A DNA stretch of 64,000 nucleotides from CAWAND01 sp963797485 (GTDB lineage Bacteria > Chloroflexota > Anaerolineae > Anaerolineales > E44-bin32): contig CAWCPF010000002.1 of assembly GCA_963797485.1 (NCBI GenBank), positions 1 to 64,000 on the forward strand, read 5' to 3'. Shown piece by piece: positions 1-9,312 of the stretch (positions within the stretch are counted from its first letter, which is position 1; the number at the start of each line of letters is the position of its first letter). The notes beneath the pieces are model-generated. The model saw only the letters and a list, made by a program, of their open reading frames with translations, was not told where the DNA came from and did not search any database. The position numbers and the translations under genes were made by a program.

Positions 1-1
1 G

Positions 2-673
2 GTGTACGGGAGCCTTGAGCCCGGAGCACCCGCCTTCACCGAGGAAGCGCCGTACGCCCCGAATTCACCTTACGCCGCGTCAAAGGCCGCCAGCGACCAC
101 CTGGTTCGAGCCTTTGGCAAGACGTATGGCCTTGCAGTCATGATCACCAACTGCTCGAACAACTATGGCCCCCGACAGTTTCCCGAGAAGCTGATCCCCC
201 TCACAATTTTGAATGCCGACCAAGGACAGCCTCTACCAATCTACGGCGACGGGCTGCAGATCAGAGACTGGCTGCATGTCGAGGATCACTGTCATGCCCT
301 GGTAACTGTGTTGCAGAAGGGCCGAGTGGGTGAGACGTACAATATCGGGGGGGGAAACCAACCCACCAATCTGGAGATTGTCCAGACCCTATGCCGGATC
401 ATGGACGAGCTCCGCCCCGAATCCCCCCATCGCCCGCACGAGAACCTGATAACTCACGTCGACGATCGGCCGGGCCATGATCGCAGGTATGCGATGGACA
501 TTCACAAGATCCAGAGGCAGATGGGCTGGAGCCCACGCAGAACCCTGCAGGATGGCCTGCGGGAGACGGTAGCCTGGTACCTTGACCACCCGGATTGGGT
601 CAGAGCAATACGGCAAAGGCCGCCCTACCAGGAATGGCTCACCGAAAACTACATGCTAAGGGGGACCCGTTAA
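2..673 (+). CDS. rfbB: dTDP-glucose 4,6-dehydratase, C-terminal part (5' end outside window)
   Basis: This enzyme converts dTDP-glucose to dTDP-4-keto-6-deoxyglucose, the second step of dTDP-L-rhamnose synthesis in the cytoplasm. The visible 223 residues start inside the protein: the frame is open to the window edge and the first codons read VYGSL, the segment just before the catalytic region of extended short-chain dehydrogenases. The catalytic YxxxK motif is present as YAASK (residues 24-28 of the visible part), followed by NNYGPRQFPEKLIP and RDWLHVEDHCHAL, both typical of RfbB. The family is about 330-350 residues, so roughly 120 N-terminal residues lie upstream. Its TAA stop overlaps the rfbA ATG by one base. 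Confidence 0.95.
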   Translation: MYGSLEPGAPAFTEEAPYAPNSPYAASKAASDHLVRAFGKTYGLAVMITNCSNNYGPRQFPEKLIPLTILNADQGQPLPIYGDGLQIRDWLHVEDHCHALVTVLQKGRVGETYNIGGGNQPTNLEIVQTLCRIMDELRPESPHRPHENLITHVDDRPGHDRRYAMDIHKIQRQMGWSPRRTLQDGLRETVAWYLDHPDWVRAIRQRPPYQEWLTENYMLRGTR

Positions 674-1566
674 TGAAAGGAATCATCCTGGCCGGCGGTC
701 GCGGGACGCGCCTCCATCCCATAACGCGCGGCGTCAGCAAGCAGCTCTTGCCGCTCTACGACAAACCGATGGTCTACTACCCCCTATCGATGCTGATGCT
801 GGCCGGGATCCGGGAGATCCTGGTTATCAGCACGCCGCAGCACATCCCCGCATACAAAGCATTGCTCCAAGAGGGCCAGCAATGGGGGATGCGTTTTTCC
901 TACGCAGAACAGGAAGTGCCTCGAGGATTGGCCGATGCCTTCTTGATTGGCAAAGATTTTATCGGGGGCGCTCCTGTGTGCATGATCTTGGGAGACAACG
1001 TTTTCTATGGGCATGGCCTTCCGGCAATATTGCAGAAAGCGGCCAAGCTTGAGAAGGGAGCCCTCATCTTCGCCTATCCCGTGCGAGATCCCCAACACTA
1101 CGGAGTTGTGGAGTTCGATCGGGACGGCCGGGCTGTCGCCATTCAGGAGAAACCTCAAGCGCCAAGATCTCGATTTGCCATCCCCGGGATCTACTTCTTT
1201 GACGGTCGGGTGAGTGATATCGCGTCTGCCGTCGAACCGTCTCCGCGAGGCGAGTTGGAGATCACGGACATCCAGCGAAAATACCTGGAGCAGGGCGAGC
1301 TCGTCGTTGAAAAACTGGGGCGCGGGGTCGCCTGGCTGGACGCCGGCACGCACCAGTCCCTCATGCAAGCTGCCAACTTTATCCAGGCCGTCCAGGAGCG
1401 TCAGGGCATGATGATTTCCTGTCCTGAAGAGATCGCCTACCGCATGGGCTTCATTGACGACGGGCAGCTGCGAAAGCTGGCCACCGAAATGGGGGACAAC
1501 GGCTATCAGCGTTATCTGCTCAGTTTGTTGGAAGAAGCATTCGATGGCAATTCCGACGAAGAATGA
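673..1566 (+). CDS. rfbA: glucose-1-phosphate thymidylyltransferase
   Basis: This enzyme makes dTDP-glucose from dTTP and glucose-1-phosphate, the first step of the dTDP-rhamnose pathway. The start is the ATG that overlaps the rfbB stop (TAATG); the longer upstream reading frame lies inside rfbB. The 297-residue product has the nucleotide-binding signature GGRGTRLHPITR near the N-terminus, LGDNVFYG in the middle and the sugar-binding EKPQ motif, and its length matches the short RmlA type. Its TGA overlaps the rfbD start, so the genes are translationally coupled. Confidence 0.96.
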   Translation: MKGIILAGGRGTRLHPITRGVSKQLLPLYDKPMVYYPLSMLMLAGIREILVISTPQHIPAYKALLQEGQQWGMRFSYAEQEVPRGLADAFLIGKDFIGGAPVCMILGDNVFYGHGLPAILQKAAKLEKGALIFAYPVRDPQHYGVVEFDRDGRAVAIQEKPQAPRSRFAIPGIYFFDGRVSDIASAVEPSPRGELEITDIQRKYLEQGELVVEKLGRGVAWLDAGTHQSLMQAANFIQAVQERQGMMISCPEEIAYRMGFIDDGQLRKLATEMGDNGYQRYLLSLLEEAFDGNSDEE

Positions 1567-2456
1567 TGCCCAAGATCCTCTTGCTAGGCAAAGACGGTCA
1601 GGTCGGTTGGGAGCTCCAGCGGAGCTTGGCGGCGATTGGCGAGGTAATAGCAACCGGGAGGACGGAGCTCGATCTCACAGATCTGGCTGGCCTTCGCCGG
1701 TTTGTTCGCCAAGAGACTTCAACCTTGATTGTGAATGCAGCTGCCTACACCGACGTCGATCGCGTGGAGATTGAGCAGGAGTTGGCGCAGGCTGTGAATA
1801 CACAGGCACCTGGGATCTTGGCCGAAGAAGCAGCCAGATCTGGAGGCTTCTTTTTTCACCTCTCTACCGATTATGTCTTTGACGGCCGAAAAGGCTCACC
1901 CTATCTTGAGCAGGATGAACCGAACCCGATCAATCACTACGGCCTTACCAAGTTAGACGGGGAGAAGGCCATCCAAGAAGTAGATGGTGCGAGTTGGATC
2001 CTGCGGACCAGTTGGGTGTATAGCCGTCGACGTCCTTGTTTTCTTACAAGTGTGCTTGAATGGGCAAGGGGTCAGCAGACCATTTACATTGCCGATGACC
2101 AGTTTGGGAGCCCCACGTGGTGCCGGAGCCTGGCAGAGGCCATAACCCAAGCGGCTGACGAAATCATAACACACGGTAGCAAATGGGCAAAGGCTCGAGC
2201 AGGCGTTTATCACGTCGCCTGTACGGGGTCACCCAGTCGCTTTGAGCTTGCCCGAAAGATATTGGACCTCGAGCCTTACCCAGCCGGGGACGGTGCAGCG
2301 CGCATCCTGCCGGCGAAGTCCGTTGACTTTGTCACGGCCGCCGTAAGGCCGAGCTACACCGCCCTGGATTGCCGTAGATTTCAAACGACGTTTGGTGTGA
2401 GCTTGCCGGGTTGGGAGCTCGCGCTGGAAGAAGCTTTGTCGAACCCGAATCCCTAA
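1563..2456 (+). CDS. rfbD: dTDP-4-dehydrorhamnose reductase
   Basis: This enzyme reduces dTDP-4-keto-L-rhamnose to dTDP-L-rhamnose, the last step of the pathway. The 297-residue protein has an N-terminal Rossmann motif (GKDGQVG), NAAAYTDVD, STDYVFDG and the catalytic YGLTK. The ATG overlaps the rfbA stop (ATGA). The rfbC epimerase is not among these three adjacent genes and may lie upstream of the window. The gene is intact and ends the rightward operon apart from the small membrane gene that follows. Confidence 0.95.
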   Translation: MMPKILLLGKDGQVGWELQRSLAAIGEVIATGRTELDLTDLAGLRRFVRQETSTLIVNAAAYTDVDRVEIEQELAQAVNTQAPGILAEEAARSGGFFFHLSTDYVFDGRKGSPYLEQDEPNPINHYGLTKLDGEKAIQEVDGASWILRTSWVYSRRRPCFLTSVLEWARGQQTIYIADDQFGSPTWCRSLAEAITQAADEIITHGSKWAKARAGVYHVACTGSPSRFELARKILDLEPYPAGDGAARILPAKSVDFVTAAVRPSYTALDCRRFQTTFGVSLPGWELALEEALSNPNP

Positions 2457-2560
2457 GAAATGAGGTATGAATAAGACTTGGCAAGCAGTCCTCCGCCGGC
2501 TGGAATTCGGCATATCGGCGCGGCTGGAGATTCGTTCACAAGAAGCGGGCGATTGAATCA

Positions 2561-2566
2561 AGGAGG
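2561..2566 (+). promoter_or_regulatory. strong Shine-Dalgarno (AGGAGG)
   Basis: A perfect AGGAGG lies six bases before the ATG at 2573. It supports a real start for the small membrane gene even though its frame is broken. Confidence 0.8.
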
Positions 2567-2572
2567 TTACTT

Positions 2573-2774
2573 ATGGACAACCGAATAGTGAGCATTGTGT
2601 TGATGGTGATTGGCGCCATTGTCTTTGCGGTCTGCCTCTTGGCAGACATGATCGGCATTGGGGCCAATGCAGGAATTCATTGGTTGGAAACAGTATTCCG
2701 GCGCCACCATCGGCGTGATGTTCTTTCTCCTCGGACTGCATATCGCCGTCCATCACGTCAGCATGAAGCGATAG
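2573..2774 (+). pseudogene. small two-helix membrane protein, frameshifted
   Basis: The first frame reads MDNRIVSIVLMVIGAIVFAV and continues as LLADMIGIGANAGI, one transmembrane helix. The sense of the protein then moves to the next frame, giving GWKQYSGATIGVMFFLLGLH and a stop at 2772-2774. Joining the frames by removing one base near 2673-2681 gives a protein of about 66 residues with two transmembrane helices and a short C-terminal tail. Small proteins of this pattern (SIVLxVIG, LLADxIGIG, GWKQ) are, to my recollection, common in Anaerolineae genomes and have no known function. The unshifted frame runs to 2821 with an unrelated basic tail. The perfect ribosome-binding site argues for a functional gene and a sequencing indel. 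Confidence 0.6.
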
Positions 2775-2888
2775 TTCTGGCTCTGCCAATCCCGGCGACC
2801 AACCGAGGAGGCGCTCTCTAAAGGCTGGGGGCTCCCCTGATGCCTGAACCTAGCCGCACAGACCTGCGGGGAAGTATTGCAATCGTGC

Positions 2889-3975
2889 TCAAGCGAACCA
2901 GGAGCCGATCTCGTCGGTGGTGACAGCGACCCTGGCCCAGATCGTTCGACGCCAACGCCGAATTCGATCCAGTTTGGCCCACAGCATCGGATAGGCCCCT
3001 AGCGAGCTCTGCTCAAATAGCAGTATGTACCCGAGTATGCGTGCATCGTACGACAAGATCCGGAACCAGTCCCGCCGGAAGGTCTCCGGCGCCTCGTTCT
3101 TCAAGATGGTTAGATAGCGATTGCGCACCGCCAGGCGGCGCAAATGGGGCGGCATGGGCCGGCGGATGCCCGGCTTGAAAGAGCGATCGTGGATGGCCAC
3201 GGCAGAAGGCTCGTACCAAGACTTCCACCCGAGCAGTCGGATCCTCCACGCGAGATCGACATCCTCGTGATAGCCGAAGTACAACTCGTCATACACTTCT
3301 CCCTGAATTCGTGCTTCATCTAGGGCCGTTTGCCGATAGAGCGGACCCGCCCCATCCGCACCGAAGATTTCGCCTCCGGTATCGAGCTGCCCGTGGTCGA
3401 TCTCTCCGTGTGCTCGAAGGAACTGATGGCGTTGCCTGTCAATGAACAATCCTGTCGAATTGATCGGGTGGCTTTCGGTCTCGCTCGGCAACCAGAACTT
3501 TCCATTCGCCGATCCAAACTCCGGCCTGGACTTCAGCGAGTTGACCAGATGCTCGACAAACTTGGTCTGCATCTCCACATCAGGGTTCAGGGGAAGATAA
3601 TATTCCCCTTTAGCCCGATCCAAAATTTCGATTGTGCGCTCTGCAGTACCCTTCGTTGCGTTCGTTATATATCAGCTCCTTCACCCCTGCAGATTCACGG
3701 AGGATTTCAACTGATCGATCCTTGGATCCATTATCCAAGACGATCAGCTTGATGTTGGGATAGGACTGCCGGTGGACAGCATCCACGCAGCTTTTTATGT
3801 ACTTCTCACTGTTCCAAGTCACAATCCCGATTGTGACGAGGGGCTGCGAAGGTTCGGGCGCCGCGGAGCGGCCGATGCCTACCTCAATCTCCGACGCAGG
3901 ATGGTCGGCGAGTTGATCTTGGGGATTGACCTCGGCAGTCTGTGGTCGGACTGACCTTGGACGACGCCCGACCAC
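2889..3975 (-). pseudogene. GT2 family glycosyltransferase, frameshifted
   Basis: Two leftward frames together form one GT2 enzyme. The N-terminal part (3975 to about 3615) carries VTIGIVTWNSEKYIKSCVDA, LDNGSKD and NEGYCRAHN. The C-terminal part (about 3623 to 2889) continues with RAKGEYYLPLNPDVEM, the DxD-like region of rhamnosyl-type GT2 enzymes, and FGYHEDVDLAWRIRLLGWKS. A one-base shift near 3615 separates them. Rejoined, the protein is about 360 residues and would transfer a sugar, possibly rhamnose given the adjacent rfb genes, from a nucleotide donor onto a lipid-linked glycan. The N-terminal frame also runs without a stop from the end of the MptE-like gene, so this may be the second half of a fusion (see findings). 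Confidence 0.75.
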
Positions 3976-4003
3976 TTCTTCAAAATCAATCTTTGGGAAG
4001 ACC

Positions 4004-4780
4004 TCAAGCTGCTCCTCCTAGCGTCGCGTCCACCACACGTCGGCCATCTGCCTCGTAGGCGGCACGCGCCATCCGATAGGCAATTTCAGACGTGCGCAGG
4101 TCTGGCAACTGCCAGCGGAAGCCCTTGGGAAAGTAGTCGGGCACGAAATGGTCCCCTTCGCCCCCCCGGCCCACAACGGTGGAGTGCGGCGTGCCCGAGG
4201 CCCGATAGTGGTGGTCCACGCCCAGCAGAATCACGTCCGAGAAGCCCATGTAGTAGGCGATTTGCAGGGCAACATAGGTGACTGTCGCCCCACCCCAGAC
4301 GCCCCTGGTGAGATCTTTGGAGAAGCCTGGGGTGAATATCTCATGCAGCAAGTGAACGTTCGAACCTTCCTTGAACAATCGGCGCTGGTTCCAGTTCAAG
4401 AATTGGGGCATTTCAAGCTCACGTATGCGATCGGCCGATTGTTCGAGGACCAGGCCGTTCATGCAGGCATAGAAGGTAGGTCGGAAATCGCGCTCCTTGA
4501 ACATCAGATAGATGCGATTGAGACCGAAGGAGTATTCACCGCGAATCCTGGCCAAATCCGTGTTAGCTAGGCTGGGACCGTTGCCAATGATGAAGCAGCG
4601 TTTGCCTGCGTGCAGATCGCGCAATGATGCGAGCTTGCGGTGGTTTTCGGAGCCCGGCCCGGCTCGCAGCCGGTACATGAAATCATCCGGGATGGCGGCT
4701 ATGCGACGCCACGCTGCCCGGCCCAGGCGGCCAAGGGTGACTTCCTCCCGAGGGATATGTCGCAATCGATCAAAGGTCAC
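4004..4780 (-). CDS. MptE-like (DUF115) protein, glycan-associated
   Basis: This 258-residue protein resembles the 6-hydroxymethylpterin pyrophosphokinase MptE-like/DUF115 family. It shows CFIIGNGPSL near residue 65, FGLNRIYLMF, a central ATVTYVALQIAYYMGF and LLGVDHHY. It is a close paralog of the protein at 45855-46682. The start is GTG at 4780. The C-terminus stops at GGAA, but moving one base near 4012 continues it as QLEVFPKIDFEEVV, matching the paralog's QLTVFPKVDYDDLF, so the true end lies further left and the current stop is probably an indel artefact. In bacteria DUF115 proteins are often tied to surface-glycan or flagellin glycosylation, and the neighbours here favour that over pterin synthesis. 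Confidence 0.75.
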   Translation of the reverse strand: MTFDRLRHIPREEVTLGRLGRAAWRRIAAIPDDFMYRLRAGPGSENHRKLASLRDLHAGKRCFIIGNGPSLANTDLARIRGEYSFGLNRIYLMFKERDFRPTFYACMNGLVLEQSADRIRELEMPQFLNWNQRRLFKEGSNVHLLHEIFTPGFSKDLTRGVWGGATVTYVALQIAYYMGFSDVILLGVDHHYRASGTPHSTVVGRGGEGDHFVPDYFPKGFRWQLPDLRTSEIAYRMARAAYEADGRRVVDATLGGAA

Positions 4781-5165
4781 GTCTTAACCGCTCCCGACGG
4801 ACCTTCTGAAGTCAAGACTCACGGTGCATCCCCACGATGTAAGCGTGATGCCTTCCTCCACCTCCCCCAGACCGCCTTTTGCTGCGGGGCTCGACCTTGT
4901 TTTGCACGCAGGGGGTATCAGCTGGAGTTAACGACTAGTCTACACACGTTCACGGTTTCCCGCATTCGGCCCAAGGAGACCCTGGAGTGAGCGCCCTTCG
5001 TCCTGGGCGCACAACATCCCTTTCGACTTCCTTGAGCATGGTCGCCCCCAAACCATCGTTCACCTGTTCGCGCATGCGAGGAACCAAGCCTGAGTAGAAC
5101 TCCCGGGAGAAGGCTCGTGACCAACGCTGACCAGCCTTGCCTGAAGTCTTGGGTACATCCTTTCC
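4781..5165. other. intergenic spacer (385 bases), duplicated
   Basis: This lies between the MptE-like start and the stop of the polytopic gene. An 83-codon leftward frame (4918-5169) crosses most of it and is kept in both repeat copies, but it is cysteine- and arginine-rich, resembles no family I know and overlaps the end of the upstream gene. I see no convincing gene or terminator here. Confidence 0.5.
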
Positions 5166-6951
5166 TCACGGGCTGCTAGCCATCAGCAGATGGTAGAGCG
5201 GCGTAGTGGCCAACGAGCCGAGGGTCTGAGCATCTGCAGCTTTGAGAGAGAACGTGCTGTGGCCGATATCGATCGATTTGGGCCTTGTAAGTGCACCGTC
5301 GGACTTGCGAATGAGCAAGATCGTGTCGCTCGGCGCCACATCCCCACCGAGCTCAGGTGGCATGAGGGCGACATTTTCGTCCAGCTGAAAGCGGCCATCT
5401 TCGGTCAAGATGGCCGAAGTCCAGGTTGAGACCAGACGATAGGCACGTGGCGTAGGTGACCACAACTCGGGAAGTCGGAAGAGCTCAGGAAGAATGCGCG
5501 GCACGGCCCAAGTGTTAGCACCTATCTGTTCCACCTCAGGCAAGGGTGTCCCGCCGACCAATATCATGGTGCCAGCTCGGATGTCTTGCGCCATGCCGAG
5601 CACACCTTGCCAGAAGGTCCGCTCTAAAGTCCATGCCCGGCTGTAATCTTGCTGAACGGTCAGGTCATACGCGAATGAGAGACCGAACAACGCGGCAATC
5701 CCCAAGTAGGCGAGCCCTCTGAGACGATAGGCCGACGCTATGGCCAACGTCAACTCTCCGAAGCTCGCCCATATCAACCCCGCTCCAATTGCTCCAGCGA
5801 AGTGAACGCGGGTTCCTCGACTGACGAGGGCTATCGGCTCGGTGGTTAAAGTCAGGGGATAGGCCAATACCAACATCGCCAGGCCGATAAGCGCGGCTTT
5901 GAGTAGGCGAGGCACTCCAGGTGACGAGGCCCTAGACGTGCCGCCAGGTGCCCCCATCTCTGCACGAGCCATCTCGCGCCATGTATCAGGAAGTGCCGAC
6001 AGGGGCACGGCGATTTCTCCGCGCGAGGCTGCTCCGCCAAGCCATCGGAGCAACAAGACAGTGCATAAGGTCCCCCCCACGGCGGCCAATCCCGTCACCG
6101 GATCCAGGTGAAGCGCGAGTTTTGCTGCCTTGTAAAAGTAACTACCAAAGCCCACCAGCGGACCGATAGTCATGTGTCCTAGTGAGGTCATTAGGGTCGA
6201 GGAGATGCCAAGGCTGGCCACACGGCCTTCGCCAACCAGGATCCTGAGCACGACCACAGATCCCAGCAGAACAGCCATGACAAGGACATGTTGACCCATC
6301 CGTTTGAGAAGTCGTCGGTCCCATGCACATACCAGAAGCGGCGCAGCCAGGAACACGGTGAAGGTCGTTTCGTAGCAGAAGAGGCTAAGCACGATCAAGG
6401 CGTAGGATGCCGCTCTGGCCTTCGATAGATAGGCATGGAAGGCGAGAATGAAGGATGGTGAGGGAGGGCTGCAATCCCAAGGCGTGGGACAGGTAGGGAT
6501 GCGTGGTATCAGCCGGATAGAGCACATAAGCTATGGAGCCCAAAGTTGCGAACAAATCCCCGCCGATCCGGCGAAGCAATCCATAAAAAAGGAGCGCGTT
6601 GGCGCCTGTGAGAAGAAAACCGACCACATAGATGCCAACGAGCCCGTCAAAATGCCAACCAGTATAGGAAAGGAGCAGCACCGAGGCACCCTGTAAGGGT
6701 CTGGCGTGACCTTTAAGCCCGATCAGCTGCTCGCCGACGGCGCGCAGGATGCCCACTGGGCTTGCCACCATGCTTGAGGGGATCAATGTGAAATCATCTT
6801 CGTATAGGCCGAATGATGCGCTCATCCAGAAATGAGCGCACCAAACCAAGGCAAATAACAGGCCATAAGGCCAGAACCTGCCAACCCGGCCCCAAACTCG
6901 CCTTGCTGCTTCATGGATCGCCAAGCCACTTGACGTAGTCGTGGAGCGCAT
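5166..6951 (-). pseudogene. polytopic glycosyltransferase-like membrane protein, frameshifted
   Basis: Two frames form one protein of about 595 residues, matching the intact 592-residue paralog at 23666-25444. The N-terminal frame (6951 to about 6445) has a first transmembrane helix, then SFGLYEDDF, which fits a luminal acidic motif of GT-C enzymes, and ADTTHPYLSHALGLQPSLT. The C-terminal frame (about 6450 to 5166) continues with FILAFHAYLS, many hydrophobic helices, YDLTVQQDYSRAW and GTMILVGGTPLPE, and ends with a C-terminal beta-rich domain. The break is a single-base shift near 6445. The start at 6951 is chosen by paralog length. It probably acts at the outer face of the membrane with a polyprenyl-phosphate sugar donor; the substrate is unknown. 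Confidence 0.7.
5392..5416. repeat. perfect hairpin at the repeat boundary
   Basis: CGGCCATCTT and AAGATGGCCG form a perfect 10-bp inverted repeat around a 5-base loop (CGGTC), two bases before the end of direct repeat copy 1. The same hairpin is at 7999-8023 in copy 2. It lies inside coding sequence (ILTEDGRF), so it may be fortuitous, but its place at the breakpoint is suggestive. Confidence 0.75.
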
Positions 6952-7173
6952 GGAGGTCACCAAGCGGGCTCGTCGTCGAGGGAATAGTCGAATGCAGCCA
7001 AGAGCTCGAAGCGGCATCCGAAGGTTCACCGCTTCGCCACAAGCGTCCAAGCGAGCGCCCATCACTCCGAGCGCTGATCATGTCTGGGCCACCTGTCGCC
7101 AATCCTTGTTCGGCTGATATACAGGTCTTGGCTGTAGAGATTGCTTAGACTGATAGGCAAAATGAGGAAGGCC

Positions 7174-7388
7174 GCTAGGCTGGGACCGTTGCCAATGATG
7201 AAGCAGCGTTTGCCTGCGTGCAGATCGCGGAGTGATGTGAGCTTGAGGTGGTTTTCGGAGCCCGGCCCAGCTCGCAGCCGGTAGATGAAGTCATCCGGGA
7301 TGGCGGCCATGCGACGCCACGCTGCCCGGCCCAAGCGGCCAAGGGTGACTTCCTCCCGAGGGATATGTCGCAATCGATCAAAGGTCAC
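7174..7388 (-). pseudogene. truncated MptE-like gene (5' copy)
   Basis: This is a duplicate of the first 72 codons of the MptE-like gene at 4004-4780, starting at GTG 7388 and ending at the duplication breakpoint just after GNGPSLA. The reading frame runs on to 7062 with unrelated residues. It lacks most of the domain and cannot be functional. Confidence 0.9.
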
Positions 7389-7772
7389 GTCTTAACCGCT
7401 CCCGACGGACCTTCTGAAGTGAAGACTCACGGTGCATCCCCACGATGTAAGCGTGATGCCTTCCTCCACCTCCCCAGACCGCCTTTTGCTGCGGGGCCCG
7501 ACCTTGTTTTGCACGCAGGGGGTATCAGCTGGAGTCAACGACTAGTCTACACACGTTCACGGTTTCCCGCATTCGGCCCAAGGAGACCCTGGAGTGAGCG
7601 CCCTTCGTCCTGGGCGCACAACATCCCTTTCGACTTCCTTGAGCACGGTCGCCCACAAACCATCGTTCACCTGTTCGCGCATGCGAGGAACCAAGCCTGA
7701 GTAGAACTCCCGGGAGAAGGCTCGTGACCAACGCTGACCAGCCTTGCCTGAAGTCTTGGGTACATCCTTTCT
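7389..7772. other. duplicated spacer, no gene
   Basis: This is a near-identical copy of the 4781-5165 spacer, one base shorter. I see no gene in it. Confidence 0.6.
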
Positions 7773-8025
7773 TCACGGGCTGCTAGCCATCAGCAGATGG
7801 TAGAGCGGCGTAGTGGCCAACGAGCCGAGGGTCTGAGCATCTGCAGCTTTGAGAGAGAACGTGCTGTGGCCGATATCGATCGATTTGGGCCTTGTAAGTG
7901 CACCGTCGGACTTGCGAATGAGCAAGATCGTGTCGCTCGGCGCCACATCCCCACCGAGCTCAGGTGGCATGAGGGCGACATTTTCGTCCAGTTGAAAGCG
8001 GCCATCTTCGGTCAAGATGGCCGAA
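7773..8025 (-). pseudogene. truncated 3' copy of the polytopic glycosyltransferase-like gene
   Basis: This duplicates the last 84 codons of the gene at 5166-6951, from SAILTEDGRF to the stop. The frame extends right to 8114 into unrelated sequence with no transmembrane segments. It is a leftover of the tandem duplication. Confidence 0.9.
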
Positions 8026-8134
8026 CATCCATGTAGGGCGGGAGCCACAGCCGGTTCGGCCGCCCATGGGGATAGAGTATCATGTCGGGCGAAGAGCAAA
8101 CGCCCGGGAATCACTAAGGGACATTGATTGCATA

Positions 8135-9009
8135 ATGGGCACTCAGCTCGCTCGCGCCGTTGACATCCTTCGCCACGAAGGTGTTAAGAGCCTGGTGCGA
8201 AAAGCGGGAGCCGTCCTGCGCAATCGCCTGCTGGCGGCGTCCCCCGTTGAGCATCTCATCATCCTGGATGCCTTCGGACACCGACCGGGGACGATGGTTG
8301 ACGTCGGCGCGGCGACCGGCAACACGCTGGCAGCGTTCATTGGCCAGGGATGGAGCGTGCACGCGTTCGAACCCGATGGGGGAAATCGCCAGACGCTGGC
8401 ACGTCGACATGGCACGGAACCACGCTTGACCATTGACCCCCGGGCCGTCTCCGACGAAACAGCCGACGATGTCCCCTTCTTCACCAGCTCCCAATCCATC
8501 GGCCTCTCCAGCCTGGTCCCGTTTCACCCTAGCCATCAACCCGCCGGGGCTGTGGACGTGACCACGATTGAGGACTACACGCGTGCGAGACCAGCCTACG
8601 ACATATCGATTTCCTAAAGGTCGACACCGAGGGTCACGATCTGCAGGTGCTCAGAGGCGTCCCATGGCGGGTAATCCGCCCCCGAGTGGTCATGACAGAA
8701 TTCGAGGACGCCAAGACCGTCCCGACAGGCTACATGTGGACCGATCAGGCAGAGTACCTTTTAGGTCTCGGTTACAAGGTCCTCGTATCCGAGTGGCAAC
8801 CTCTCCAGCAATACGGCTCCGGCCATGCCTGGCAGGGCTCCCGCCGGTACCCATGTGAGCTGCACAATCCTGCAGCGTGGGGAAACCTGATCGCGGCTCG
8901 CGAGGCCGAGTTGTTCAACCGGATCGAACTCGGATTTCAGTCTTTCGAGCGCCGACGGCGGCGATGGGCGCCGTTGCGGCGGCTTAAACCATGGTTTGTT
9001 CCCGACTGA
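8135..9009 (+). pseudogene. FkbM family methyltransferase, frameshifted
   Basis: The first frame (from ATG 8135) carries the SAM-binding motif GTMVDVGAATGNTLAAF, then VHAFEPDGGNRQTLARRHG and SSQSIGLSSL. After a one-base shift near 8597 the second frame gives IDFLKVDTEGHDLQVLRG, the hallmark FkbM motif, followed by a C-terminal region to 9009. Rejoined, the protein is about 290 residues, usual for the family. FkbM-type enzymes O-methylate sugars or other small molecules, and here it probably methylates a glycan residue. ATG 8135 was preferred because the frame upstream of it is short and lies next to the repeat boundary. Confidence 0.8.
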
Positions 9010-9312
9010 TCCACCACTGAACCCGGAGCCACCGCCGGCGCTTCCCACCTTCTTCCAACCGCGTCAATGATCAGCGACTACTGCCTCGCCGCCTTCGATA
9101 AGGAGATGCTACCAGGCTATCTTCGGCAGTGTGACTAGCGTAGGCCCCCCGCTGGCTGAAGTAAGGGCGTTATGGGTCCAATGTCGGTGGACGCGGCTCT
9201 GGCTACGATTCCATATATCACTGCGCTGAAGCGGAATGGTGTCCCTCGGGGCGACTTCGGCAAAGAGCTAGGAAGGTCGGATCACTGCATTGCCATCTAG
9301 TTGGAACCGACC
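9010..9312. other. gene-free gap
   Basis: This lies between the FkbM stop and the decayed remnant. Only very short frames occur; no family, promoter or strong hairpin was recognised. Confidence 0.5.

Larger units (their letters stand above)
4566..5418. repeat. direct repeat copy 1 (about 0.85 kb)
   Basis: This 853-base segment recurs almost unchanged at 7174-8025, with a few substitutions and one C missing from a CCCCC run. It contains the first 72 codons of the MptE-like gene, the 385-base intergenic region and the last 84 codons of the polytopic glycosyltransferase-like gene. Both ends fall inside genes, so this is a rearrangement product and not a discrete mobile element. Confidence 0.95.
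7174..8025. repeat. direct repeat copy 2 (about 0.85 kb)
   Basis: This is the second copy of 4566-5418, offset by 2608 bases at its start and 2607 at its end. It begins exactly where a tandem copy of unit 4566-7173 would begin and is cut off after 852 bases, where unrelated sequence leading to the FkbM gene starts. Both gene fragments in it are truncated. Confidence 0.95.

Noticed and set aside
784..1653. 289-codon leftward frame opposite rfbA
   Set aside because: It is the antisense shadow of rfbA/rfbD, with no family similarity and no ribosome-binding site.
4918..5169. 83-codon leftward frame kept in both repeat copies
   Set aside because: It overlaps a gene end, is rich in Cys and Arg, and resembles nothing known; its conservation follows from the recent duplication.
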